Assembly: GCA_017303335.1 (NCBI GenBank)
Contig: JAFLBK010000005.1
Coordinates: forward strand, 1 to 64,000
Length of the DNA stretch: 64,000 nt
Direction: 5' to 3'
DNA from: Chitinophagales bacterium
GTDB lineage: Bacteria > Bacteroidota > Bacteroidia > Chitinophagales > Chitinophagaceae
Shown here: in pieces, positions 24,983-33,179 of the stretch
How positions within the stretch are numbered: the stretch's first letter is position 1
Layout of the letters: each line of letters starts with the position of its first letter
Notes under the pieces: model-generated
What the model saw: only the letters and a program-made list of their open reading frames with translations
The model's database searches: none
Told to the model about the DNA's origin: nothing
Program-made: the position numbers and the translations under genes

Positions 24983-25696
24983 CTATAGGGCGCTTTTATT
25001 ATCCAGTGCAGTTTGAACGACATCCTTATAACTCCGGCCGATCGGCAATTGTTTACCACTCACTTCCACATCGGTTGCGGTAAACGCGTCGATCTTGTCT
25101 TTGGCCACAATGAACGAGCGGTGTACCCGGAGGAAATTGTTCTTGGAAAGGATTTCTTCGATCTCCCCCAGCTGAAACTTGGTGATAATGGTTTTTTGCC
25201 GGGTGCATACCCGGATGTATTCCTTCAGGCTTTCGATATACAGGATCTCGTCGAGGAATATTTTTACTTTCTTCTTGCTTACATTAAAAAACAGGTATTC
25301 ACGTTCGGATGGTTTCTGGGAAACATCTTCGGTATGCTCCTGTACTGCGCTTAGTCTGTTGACGGCTTTCAGGAAGCGCTTAAACTCTATGGGCTTCAGC
25401 AGGTAATCCAGGACATTGAGTTCATGCCCTTCCAGCGCATATTCGTGATAAGCCGAGGTGATGATAATATGCGGCGGGTTCGTAAGCGACTTGATAAAAT
25501 CCAGGCCCTTCAGTTTGGGGAGATGGATGTCGAGAAAGACAAGATCTATTTTTTCCTCTTTAAGCGTTTCCATCGCATAGATCGCGTCTGAACAGGTTTT
25601 GATCAGCTTAAGAAAGGGAACCTGCCGGATATAATCCTGGAGCACTTCGGCGGCCAGGGGCTCGTCCTCAACAATGAGGCATTTATAGTGTTGCAT
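24983..25696 (-). CDS. LytTR-type response regulator
   Basis: The 237-residue product has a receiver domain (phosphoacceptor Asp56 in Leu-Val-Phe-Leu-Asp-Ile-His-Leu-Pro, conserved Lys in the last third). A LytTR DNA-binding domain follows from about residue 135 (Leu-Tyr-Ile-Glu-Ser-Leu-Lys-Glu-Tyr and Phe-Leu-Arg-Val-His-Arg-Ser-Phe-Ile-Val). It overlaps the end of the upstream kinase gene by 14 nt, so the two are translationally coupled partners. Confidence 0.95.
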   Translation of the reverse strand: MQHYKCLIVEDEPLAAEVLQDYIRQVPFLKLIKTCSDAIYAMETLKEEKIDLVFLDIHLPKLKGLDFIKSLTNPPHIIITSAYHEYALEGHELNVLDYLLKPIEFKRFLKAVNRLSAVQEHTEDVSQKPSEREYLFFNVSKKKVKIFLDEILYIESLKEYIRVCTRQKTIITKFQLGEIEEILSKNNFLRVHRSFIVAKDKIDAFTATDVEVSGKQLPIGRSYKDVVQTALDNKSAL

Positions 25697-26750
25697 GGTT
25701 GCCCAGGTTTAGGGTTAAAGATACGGCGAAGCGGTGAGGGGCGCTTTCAATTTCGAGCCTGTGCCCGGGATACAGCAATTCGAGCTGGCGCCGTATATTG
25801 TTAAGCCCGATATTTTCCGGTTTCTGGGTTACCGGGTCATCCGACTTTGAATTTTCAATCGCAAAATAAAGTTGTTCCGCTTCGAGACGGAGATCAATAT
25901 TGATGTATGACCCGAAGCGGCTTTCGCTGGCACCGTGCTTGAAAGCGTTTTCCACAAAGGGAAGCAGCATCAACGGCGCGATGGGCTGCGAATCATCGTC
26001 GACCGACCTGCTGAACTGAAGACTGAGTTTTTCGCCGTACCGTATCTTTTCCAGTTCAATATAATCGTCCAGCACCCTGATCTCATCCCGCACCGGTATG
26101 GTATTGCGCTGCGATTCATACAGCATGAACCGAAGCAGCTGTGAGAGCTTCAGCACCACGTCGGCCGTATGATCCGATTTTTTGCGGGCCAGGGCGTATA
26201 TGTTGTTGAGTGTGTTGAAAAGAAAATGCGGATTGGTCTGCGATTTCAGGAACTGTAGTTCGGTTTCCAGCTTTTTACGTACAATCTCCTGTTCCGTCTT
26301 CTTCTGGCGGAGGTAGAGCCGGATCAGCTTGATGGCAAGCGCCAGGCTGCAGCAGAAAATGAGTACGAACGCATTGTAAAGCACGGAATACGGGCTTATA
26401 TACTCGCTGAATGTATAGCTTACCTTGTAGATGCGATCGAGCACAATCCATTTGGTCACCGGGAACATCGCGGCCACACTCAGTGCCAGCAGAACCAATA
26501 TGCTGATAACGGTTCTTGCCCTGCTCCATTTCTTTGAAAGGAATTTTTCCGTGATGAAAAACAGGGTATAAACCATCGGCACTTTTACGATCAGCAATGA
26601 CAGCTGCGCAAGGGTAAGCAGGGCCATCGCTTTAGCCGAAAAATTCGACAGCAGCGGGTTCGTACTGGCTCCCACATTAAGAAATGCTTTGAACAGCACA
26701 TAGCCGATCCAGAAAGCGAGATGATATAAAAGACGTGTGTTTACCCGCAT
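25683..26750 (-). CDS. LytS-family sensor histidine kinase
   Basis: The 355-residue product has four predicted membrane helices in the first 145 residues, then a coiled segment and the His_kinase domain. Phospho-accepting His175 lies in Gln-Thr-Asn-Pro-His-Phe-Leu-Phe-Asn. The ATPase part contains Pro-Phe-Val-Glu-Asn-Ala-Phe-Lys-His and Gly-Leu-Asn-Asn-Ile-Arg. It should phosphorylate the LytTR regulator encoded immediately downstream. The signal is unknown because there is no periplasmic sensor domain. Confidence 0.95.
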   Translation of the reverse strand: MRVNTRLLYHLAFWIGYVLFKAFLNVGASTNPLLSNFSAKAMALLTLAQLSLLIVKVPMVYTLFFITEKFLSKKWSRARTVISILVLLALSVAAMFPVTKWIVLDRIYKVSYTFSEYISPYSVLYNAFVLIFCCSLALAIKLIRLYLRQKKTEQEIVRKKLETELQFLKSQTNPHFLFNTLNNIYALARKKSDHTADVVLKLSQLLRFMLYESQRNTIPVRDEIRVLDDYIELEKIRYGEKLSLQFSRSVDDDSQPIAPLMLLPFVENAFKHGASESRFGSYINIDLRLEAEQLYFAIENSKSDDPVTQKPENIGLNNIRRQLELLYPGHRLEIESAPHRFAVSLTLNLGNHATL

Positions 26751-26975
26751 GGCTGGGCCTGGTGAATTGCCCGGATAAAAGTCACGCTTTTTTCATTACC
26801 AGCGGCTGTAACTATATCAACAACTGTTTATAAAGGCTGAAGAACCGGTTCCAATATATAAACGGTTTGTTGTTTCCAAACCGCTTTCGGTTTACCCGGG
26901 CAGGTTGTTCATATACTTTCTGCATGTGCCAGGTCTTCCACCGGTATCTTGGGTTTGTAAATTAAAAATACGGCC
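26751..26975. promoter_or_regulatory. divergent intergenic region between kinase and propeller genes
   Basis: This 225-nt gap must hold promoters for both directions. TGGGTTTG at 26950-26957 is a possible -7 element for the rightward gene. AAACCGG and related GC patches recur, but no clear operator was identified. Confidence 0.3.
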
Positions 26976-27956
26976 ATGAAAAAATCTGTAGCGGTACTCC
27001 TGGTCCTGCTGTCACTTACTTCTTTCGCTCAAAGCAAGCTGTCCTTACAACCTGCTCCGCCAAATGCGGAACTATTCGCTCCGGGAATCATCAGCACCGG
27101 CTTTAATGAACGCGACTTTGCCCTTTCACCCGATGGAGCGGAATTGTATTATACCCTTCAATCACCCCAGGGTATCTTTCAGACCATACTATACATGAAG
27201 AAAGACGGGAAGGGCAACTGGAGCTCACCGCAGGTTGCGCCGTTTGCCGGTATGTACAGCGACCTTGAACCGGCATTCTCTCCCGATGGTAAGAAACTGT
27301 TTTTTTCATCCAATCGACCGGTAAGCGGCGATAAACCCAAGGATTTTGATATCTGGGTTGTGGAAAGACAGGGCGGCGGTTGGTCGGCGCCCAAAAACCT
27401 TGGTGCGCCGGTGAATACAGGCGAAGATGAGTTTTATCCTTCCGTAGCCCGCAATGGGAACCTGTATTATACGGCTCAATATAAAAATGGTGTCGGTAAA
27501 GAAGACATCTTCCTTGCACACTATGATAAGGGACGATACGCAGACCCCGTTGCACTTGATACCGGGGTGAATTCCAAGGCCTATGAATTCAACGCGTATG
27601 TGTCGCCGGATGAGTCGATCATTTTATTTACTTCGTATGGCCGAAAAGATGATAAGGGCCGGGGAGATCTCTACATGAGTGTGAAAGATGCATCCGGGCA
27701 TTGGCTGCCGGCCGTGAACCTGGCAGCGATCAACTCGAATAAGCTGGACTATTGTCCTTTTATCAGTCCCGATGGTTCCACGCTTTTCTTTACCAGTGAA
27801 CGCATCAATATACCTTCGTCATTTACCGGTACCGCTGCAACAGTCAGCCATCTAAAAGCGCTCTTTACATCGCCGCAAAACGGCGGCGGGGATTTGTACT
27901 GGATAAATTTTGAGGCGTTGCGGAAACAATTGCCACCCGCATATCAAAAGCAATAG
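26976..27956 (+). CDS. secreted TolB-like beta-propeller (PD40) protein
   Basis: The 326-residue product has a signal peptide ending near Phe-Ala-Gln-Ser. At least four PD40/WD40-like blades are seen, each with Ser-Pro-Asp-Gly and Leu-Tyr-Tyr/Leu-Phe-Phe-Ser/Thr motifs (around residues 50, 105, 160, 210 and 265). Such propellers in Bacteroidota are periplasmic or secreted binding modules. No peptidase domain follows, so it is probably a stand-alone binding protein. Confidence 0.87.
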   Translation: MKKSVAVLLVLLSLTSFAQSKLSLQPAPPNAELFAPGIISTGFNERDFALSPDGAELYYTLQSPQGIFQTILYMKKDGKGNWSSPQVAPFAGMYSDLEPAFSPDGKKLFFSSNRPVSGDKPKDFDIWVVERQGGGWSAPKNLGAPVNTGEDEFYPSVARNGNLYYTAQYKNGVGKEDIFLAHYDKGRYADPVALDTGVNSKAYEFNAYVSPDESIILFTSYGRKDDKGRGDLYMSVKDASGHWLPAVNLAAINSNKLDYCPFISPDGSTLFFTSERINIPSSFTGTAATVSHLKALFTSPQNGGGDLYWINFEALRKQLPPAYQKQ

Positions 27957-27981
27957 CAGCCAGGTTAAACACGCCCCGTTT

Positions 27982-28701
27982 ATGGAAAATGAATTGCGCA
28001 AACACTTACGGAACCTGCTTACCGAGGCTGCTACACAACGGAGATCTGTATGGCATAAGCTGGGAAATATCCTGCTGGAAATGGCCATCATCGTTTTTGC
28101 CGTGTGGTTCGCCGTTTTTATGGAACGAAACCGGGAGCATAGCGCCGAACAAAAGGAGGTGAAAGAGTTCCTGCTTGGACTTAAGACGGATCTTGAAAGT
28201 GATATCGTTGAGATGCGGGGCGATACTTCGGGATACGGTTATTCCGGGCAGGCCAGGGCGCTCCGTTATTTCGCGAGGGCAGACAGCATTCAAATGGACT
28301 CACTGAAGCGGTACTACCATGTTTTTCACTCGGAAACGCATCTCCTCATCAACAACGGACGGTTCGAGGGTTTTAAAGCCAGCGGTAAATTGAACACGAT
28401 CGCCAATGTGGAGTTGCGCAACAGCATTCTCGACCTCTACCAGGAAAAACTGGTTGCACTCACCAAAGCCACCTCGAGGCACCTGGTGCTGAAACGCGAA
28501 ATGTTGTCGCTGATCCGCAGGAACCGGGTGCTCATGCAGCAATCCGGGGATAACCTGGTCTCTGTATTGGGAATGCCCGAAGTGAAGAATTACTGTTTTC
28601 AGCTGAGTGATGTCTCTTATATCATAGAACGATACCAGGAAGCATCCCTCTTGTCTGCCAGGATCATCGCCATGATCAATGAAGCATACAGGCTCAATTA
28701 G
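27982..28701 (+). CDS. DUF6090-like membrane protein
   Basis: The start is placed at the ATG at 27982 (239 residues). The upstream frame overlaps the propeller gene without support. One membrane segment (about residues 35-52, Ile-Leu-Leu-Glu-Met-Ala-Ile-Ile-Val-Phe-Ala-Val-Trp-Phe-Ala) is followed by a charged stretch with Glu-Arg-Asn and a helical C-terminal domain. This layout resembles the DUF6090 family of single-pass proteins common in Bacteroidota. The function is unknown. Confidence 0.78.
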   Translation: MENELRKHLRNLLTEAATQRRSVWHKLGNILLEMAIIVFAVWFAVFMERNREHSAEQKEVKEFLLGLKTDLESDIVEMRGDTSGYGYSGQARALRYFARADSIQMDSLKRYYHVFHSETHLLINNGRFEGFKASGKLNTIANVELRNSILDLYQEKLVALTKATSRHLVLKREMLSLIRRNRVLMQQSGDNLVSVLGMPEVKNYCFQLSDVSYIIERYQEASLLSARIIAMINEAYRLN

Positions 28702-28723
28702 TTCATTAAATCACCAGGTGAAT

Positions 28724-30295
28724 ATGAAAAAGATTTTACTGATCCCCATCTTCTTGTTTTTTTGGCAGGAAATCACCCTTGCTCAAAGGGGAATCGACAC
28801 CACCGCCTTTAACATGAAAACCTTTGCCGACAGTATCGCCGGCCACGAAGCCTCCAATTATCGCCGGGCAGAGAAATTATTACAGTGGCTAAGCGGAAAT
28901 TTCGATTGGCTGGCCACCGATTACAAAACCCGCACGGTAAAGGAGATCCTTGCCCGCGGCGGAGGTAATTGTTACGAATTGTCGGTGGTATATATGGCGT
29001 TGATCAAAGAGATGGGAATACGGTATCGCCCCGTGGCGGAAGTAAACCTGCATGTGGAAACGCCCCGCCGGCAGGAAGATGCCGCGAAACTGGTTCTCGA
29101 AAAAGGGAACCGGGTGACAATCTTCGGCTTCAACCACAACGACCACCGGTGGATCGAGATCTATAATGAAAAAACGAACGACTGGATACCTGCCGATCCT
29201 TCGCTGGGCGTCATCGGCCTGGAGAACTGGTTGAAAGCGAGGGCCTGGTTCGGCGAACGTAAATCACTGAACCAGGAACTCGCGAAAGATATGGTGGTGC
29301 CAATCGCCATTTTCACCGTTGGCCCTGGTGGGAAAATGCTGCAGAACCGGACAAAACACTACGTGGTCGACGAACTGGATCGCTTGTACGGCCGTAAACT
29401 GATACAAACACCGGAATGGGCCAGCTGGGTTTCGGGAATCGAAAAGATCAGTGAACAGTGCCGGGAAACTTTCCAGGGAGAACGCAACCTGCATCATTCG
29501 CAAAGTCTGATTAAGGATATTGGCCTGGTTTATCACCACATGAAAAAATCCCTGGAAAAAATGCAGCAGCGGAATATTCTAAAGGATACGCTGCGGATCG
29601 GCGCGGGGGATGTTGACACAAAACGGCTTATTCCCGGCATACACCGCTACCTGGTGTATTTTAAAATGGGTGTGGATTCGCCGCGATCGAGGCCGCAGTT
29701 CTGGACCCGGGAGATCCGGAAGGAAACCTACCAGGGAACCGATGCCATCATTGTTGTACAGGATTGGGAAGACCGCGATACGATTGTTCATAAAGTAAGA
29801 ACGGTGTGTGATCCGGTTACCTTCGCAACGCGTTACCAGTGGAGCTGGTGGAAACAATTCGGGGAATCGGTATTCGATTTTACGAACAAGACAGCGAGCA
29901 TGCGGGGCCTGCCGCTGAGCGATTCCGATACCGCCCGGAACCGGAAAGGCCCCTGGGACGCTTTTAAAAAGGCGACCAGTCAATATTGCCTGAACTGGCA
30001 CCTCGACCTCGAAGTGTTTCCCCTTTTGGCATTCAAAGAAGGAAGAACATTCCTGGTTCCATTCTACGATCCCGGCTCTCCGGCTCCGACGGAGCAGGCC
30101 TACACGGTGGAAGGTTCCGCGAAACTGAAAGGATATGATGGGGCAGAATCAGATTGCTGGTTACTGAGTCATGGTTCGGCCGGCTCCCGGGAAATTTTCT
30201 GGATCAGCAAGAAAACAAGAGAAGTACTGAAACTGGAAAATGAGATCGGCGTTAACCGCTGGCGGTATAAGATAAAACTTGGTTTCAGTGAATAA
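28724..30295 (+). CDS. secreted transglutaminase-like protein
   Basis: The start is placed at the ATG at 28724 (523 residues), which begins a good signal peptide ending near Leu-Ala-Gln. The transglutaminase-like core at residues 60-165 has the triad Cys83 (Gly-Gly-Asn-Cys-Tyr-Glu-Leu-Ser), His141 (Asn-Asp-His-Arg-Trp) and Asp158 (Pro-Ala-Asp-Pro-Ser). The long C-terminal part is not recognised. Proteins of this superfamily in bacteria often act as proteases or amidases; cross-linking is not assured. It begins 22 nt after the DUF6090-like gene. Confidence 0.87.
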   Translation: MKKILLIPIFLFFWQEITLAQRGIDTTAFNMKTFADSIAGHEASNYRRAEKLLQWLSGNFDWLATDYKTRTVKEILARGGGNCYELSVVYMALIKEMGIRYRPVAEVNLHVETPRRQEDAAKLVLEKGNRVTIFGFNHNDHRWIEIYNEKTNDWIPADPSLGVIGLENWLKARAWFGERKSLNQELAKDMVVPIAIFTVGPGGKMLQNRTKHYVVDELDRLYGRKLIQTPEWASWVSGIEKISEQCRETFQGERNLHHSQSLIKDIGLVYHHMKKSLEKMQQRNILKDTLRIGAGDVDTKRLIPGIHRYLVYFKMGVDSPRSRPQFWTREIRKETYQGTDAIIVVQDWEDRDTIVHKVRTVCDPVTFATRYQWSWWKQFGESVFDFTNKTASMRGLPLSDSDTARNRKGPWDAFKKATSQYCLNWHLDLEVFPLLAFKEGRTFLVPFYDPGSPAPTEQAYTVEGSAKLKGYDGAESDCWLLSHGSAGSREIFWISKKTREVLKLENEIGVNRWRYKIKLGFSE

Positions 30296-30317
30296 ATGAA
30301 ATCTGTTACTGGAAGAG

Positions 30318-30335
30318 ATGGTTTTATAAAACCAT
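30318..30335. other. perfect 18-bp palindrome between convergent genes
   Basis: ATGGTTTTATAAAACCAT is a perfect palindrome 23 nt after the stop of the transglutaminase-like gene. It could be a weak bidirectional terminator or a protein-binding site. No T-run follows. Confidence 0.45.
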
Positions 30336-30462
30336 GTTTGCTTTAAAGCGGCTAAAGGGAAAAAGGAAAATTGAGATGCCCGTTCTCTATAGGGAATTGA
30401 CAAAATTCGTCCCGATGTGGAATTGAATCCGGTGCATATTGGCATGAACCGCAAGGACCAGG

Positions 30463-31317
30463 TTACCGCTTGCTGGCTCTTAACTCCAGTCCGGGTTCAT
30501 GGAGTACAAGCGAAACCACTTTTTCATTTTGAATAATAAACCGTACGGTTACCGATGGAGCGCCCTGGTAGGTGAACTCATTTTCCCCGATCCGGTACAG
30601 GGCCCCGCCCGATTTTCCGGGCTTGCCCAGGGATAGCATTTTTCGCATGTTCAGTTTGATGGTGAAACCATCTTCTTCGCCTTCACCGTATTTGTAATCG
30701 CCGAGGTATTTCACCTTTTCCTGCTCTTTCATGTCCAGGTATTTTATGCCATCTGCATCTCCGAGCGATTCCAGGTAATCGATCAGTTGCTGTGCGTTGC
30801 GTTTATCAACGCCATCTGCCTGCAGCCCTGTTTTTGCGTGTTGTAATAAGGAAATGCCATGCGGTCCCAGGGTCTTCTGAATTCCCGGGCAGGCGGTAAT
30901 CATCGCTTTTACGGTTTCATAGTGTCCGAGCAAGGCAAATGTAAAAAGGGTGGGTGCAGCGCCTTTGCTGATCAGGTAATCAACGATGTCGCGCCGGCCT
31001 ACATGCGTGGCGGCCGCCATAGCCGATTCCCAATCGCCGAAGCCCCAGTCCCAGGTAGCTTTCGCAAGCTCAGGCCGGGGATCAACCAGTTCCTTAAGCC
31101 GCTCCAGGTTAAAATGGGCCACGCCTACCACTTCGGATGCAACCGATAGCGGAATGGCCGGATACCGGTCGTGTGGTAATCCTGGCGAAAGCATGGATGA
31201 ATGTTTTTCTTCCCCGCCGGTATGGCTGAAGCCGGATTTCGGAACGAAACCGGCCAGCATCATCAAAACAGAGTTCCGTACAAGCGATCTGCGGGAGATG
31301 GAATGAGTCTCTTTCAT
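30463..31317 (-). CDS. ankyrin-repeat protein with Tat-like signal
   Basis: The preferred start is the ATG at 31317 (284 residues). The N-terminus has a twin-arginine-like sequence (Ser-Arg-Arg-Ser-Leu-Val-Arg) before a hydrophobic segment, suggesting Tat export, which is unusual for an ankyrin protein. Residues about 80-165 form ankyrin-type repeats (Gly-Arg-Arg-Asp-Ile-Val-Asp-Tyr-Leu-Ile-Ser-Lys-Gly-Ala and Gly-His-Tyr-Glu-Thr-Val-Lys). The C-terminal third looks like a beta domain of unknown role. Confidence 0.82.
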   Translation of the reverse strand: MKETHSISRRSLVRNSVLMMLAGFVPKSGFSHTGGEEKHSSMLSPGLPHDRYPAIPLSVASEVVGVAHFNLERLKELVDPRPELAKATWDWGFGDWESAMAAATHVGRRDIVDYLISKGAAPTLFTFALLGHYETVKAMITACPGIQKTLGPHGISLLQHAKTGLQADGVDKRNAQQLIDYLESLGDADGIKYLDMKEQEKVKYLGDYKYGEGEEDGFTIKLNMRKMLSLGKPGKSGGALYRIGENEFTYQGAPSVTVRFIIQNEKVVSLVLHEPGLELRASKR

Positions 31318-31494
31318 ACTGAAATATAAGTGTTCGTGCATGGTAAAAGTGAACAGAAGTACAACAATGTAATTCTTTTGTAGGAACGGCGGATGCCTGC
31401 TTTGTAATGAACGGGCAAAGGGACATTTTTTACATATCCTGGTTTACAGGAGTCCTTCCCGGCAATGTTAAGCGATTTTCATACCTCCCGGTTT

Positions 31495-31589
31495 TGTAAG
31501 CTGCCCGACAACCAACAGGTAATTTCTCCTGCAACCTCCCTGAGTGTAAAGTACCGGACAACAGGATCTTTCATTGCTGATTTCCTTTG
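31495..31589 (+). promoter_or_regulatory. class-II promoter with two TGT-N10-ACA dyads, YHS-YHS operon
   Basis: The proximal dyad TGTAAA-GTAC-CGGACA (31545-31560) ends exactly 21 nt before TTCCTTTG (31582-31589), a -7 element with one mismatch. A second dyad TGTAAG-CTGC-CCGACA (31495-31510) lies 50 bp further upstream, centre to centre. The geometry equals that of the seven other promoters of this set. The predicted transcript start gives a leader of about 14 nt. Confidence 0.75.
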
Positions 31590-31607
31590 CCTCATAAAAA
31601 GACAGCA

Positions 31608-32588
31608 ATGAAAACAAGTACAAAATCTGCCCAGTTAAAGGAAATACTGGCGCAAAAAGCAATGCGCAACCGGTTCCACAGGTTGTTCTTCACCATCCTG
31701 CTCCTGTTGGCAGCAGTAACCACGGGCATCACTGCGAAAGCACAGAAAGCCGGGGGAAAATACTTTAATAATGTAGATGAGCATGGCGTGATACTGGATG
31801 GCTATGATGCCGTGGCTTTTTTCACGGATAATAAACCGGTAAAAGGCGACCCGGCGTTTCAATATACCTACCAGGACGCCATTTATTATTTCGCCACCAA
31901 CGAGCATAAGGAACTGTTTAAGCAGGATCCGGAGAAATATAAACCGCAGTTTGGCGGCTGGTGCGCTTACGCGGTTTCACTGGGCCGGATAGCGCCCATT
32001 GATGTGAATACCTTTTCCATTACAGGCGGGCGGTTGGTTATACAGCATAATGAACGGGCTGTGAAAGGATGGAATAAAGACGTGGCGGGTAATTTGGTCA
32101 AGGCCGACAAATACTGGCCGGCAGTATCAGCCAAAAACGGCCGCCAGATCACTACCGATGAAGAGAAGGGCTTTCTGAACAACACCGATAAGGATGGTCT
32201 CATCCTCCAGGGGTACGATGCGGTGGCTTATTTCACCGAAAACAGAGCGGTGATGGGCAGCGAGAAATTCTCGGCCCGGTATAACGGGGCTACCTACTGG
32301 TTCGCTTCCGAAAAGAACGCCTCCATGTTCAAAGATCACCCGGAAATGTTCGCTCCCCAGTACGGCGCTTATTGCGGGTATGCGATGAGCGTGAACCGAC
32401 TTCGTCCCATCAACCCGGAAATATTTGATGTGATCGATGGCAGGCTGATTCTTCAGCATAGTAAAGACGCCTACGATAAGTTCCATGATGGACTTGCCGG
32501 TAACATCGCGAAGGCCGACGGGTACTGGCCAAAGAAAGTAAAAAAGAATGCCGGTAAACAGGTGGGTTTTGACGAACCGGCCAAATAA
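31608..32588 (+). CDS. exported protein with two tandem YHS domains
   Basis: The start is placed at the ATG at 31608 (326 residues). The frame could start seven codons earlier, but the promoter supports this one. After a long signal-anchor segment two YHS units follow: about residues 60-165 (Gly-Tyr-Asp-Ala-Val-Ala-Phe-Phe, Gly-Gly-Trp-Cys-Ala-Tyr-Ala) and 190-295 (Gly-Tyr-Asp-Ala-Val-Ala-Tyr-Phe, Gly-Ala-Tyr-Cys-Gly-Tyr-Ala). Each keeps the central cysteine. YHS domains are thought to bind metal or sense redox state. Two further YHS genes in the window share the same promoter type. Confidence 0.88.
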   Translation: MKTSTKSAQLKEILAQKAMRNRFHRLFFTILLLLAAVTTGITAKAQKAGGKYFNNVDEHGVILDGYDAVAFFTDNKPVKGDPAFQYTYQDAIYYFATNEHKELFKQDPEKYKPQFGGWCAYAVSLGRIAPIDVNTFSITGGRLVIQHNERAVKGWNKDVAGNLVKADKYWPAVSAKNGRQITTDEEKGFLNNTDKDGLILQGYDAVAYFTENRAVMGSEKFSARYNGATYWFASEKNASMFKDHPEMFAPQYGAYCGYAMSVNRLRPINPEIFDVIDGRLILQHSKDAYDKFHDGLAGNIAKADGYWPKKVKKNAGKQVGFDEPAK

Positions 32589-32614
32589 GACAATCATCAC
32601 TAAAAAGTATAGCC

Positions 32615-33097
32615 ATGAAATCGTATAAAAATCACATCGCTCTTTTGCTGATCGCCGCGGTGCTGTTCTCGATACCGGTAAAAGCGCAGGTACTGGCAAC
32701 AAAGAATATTTCACTGGAAGCCGCCCGGAAAGTGGTAGCCGAAGCGGTAATCTACGCGAAAGCCAACAACGCACCGGGCGGGGCCATCGCGGTGGTGGAC
32801 GCTGGCGGTAACCTGGTTTACCTGGAAAGACTCGATAATACATTCGCCGCCGCTTCGGAAGTAGCTATCAAAAAAGCAAACACAGCCGCTCTGTTCAAAG
32901 CGCCTTCCTCCAAACTGGAGAACTCCATCAATGGCGGCAGACAGGCCCTGATAACGGTAGGTCATACTTTCCTGCAGGGCGGCATTCCGATTATGTACCA
33001 GGGGCTGGTGATCGGCGCTATCGGGGTGAGTGGCAGCGCCAGCGCACAGCAGGATGAAGATATGGCAAACGCAGGCGCCAAAGCGAAGATTGATTAA
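32615..33097 (+). CDS. secreted GlcG/HbpS-family protein
   Basis: The 160-residue product has a signal peptide ending near Lys-Ala-Gln. The GlcG/HbpS domain is recognised by Ala-Asn-Asn-Ala-Pro-Gly-Gly-Ala-Ile-Ala-Val-Val-Asp-Ala-Gly-Gly, then Arg-Leu-Asp-Asn-Thr and the closing Gly-Ala-Ile-Gly-Val-Ser-Gly. HbpS homologues bind haem, and others bind small ligands. The stretch before the ATG, AAAAAGTATAGCC, recurs before the gene at 60471. It probably belongs to the YHS-YHS transcription unit. Confidence 0.9.
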   Translation: MKSYKNHIALLLIAAVLFSIPVKAQVLATKNISLEAARKVVAEAVIYAKANNAPGGAIAVVDAGGNLVYLERLDNTFAAASEVAIKKANTAALFKAPSSKLENSINGGRQALITVGHTFLQGGIPIMYQGLVIGAIGVSGSASAQQDEDMANAGAKAKID

Positions 33098-33179
33098 TTG
33101 ATGTGCCAATGTGCTGATAAGTCAATGTCAAACCACATCATCAAATCAACACATTACCAAATGGACTAATTACCAAATC
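33098..33179. other. low-complexity spacer
   Basis: This 82-nt gap consists of imperfect short repeats (CCAATGTG, CAAATCA, ACCAAAT variants). It shows no regulatory dyad and no terminator, so transcription may continue across it. Confidence 0.5.
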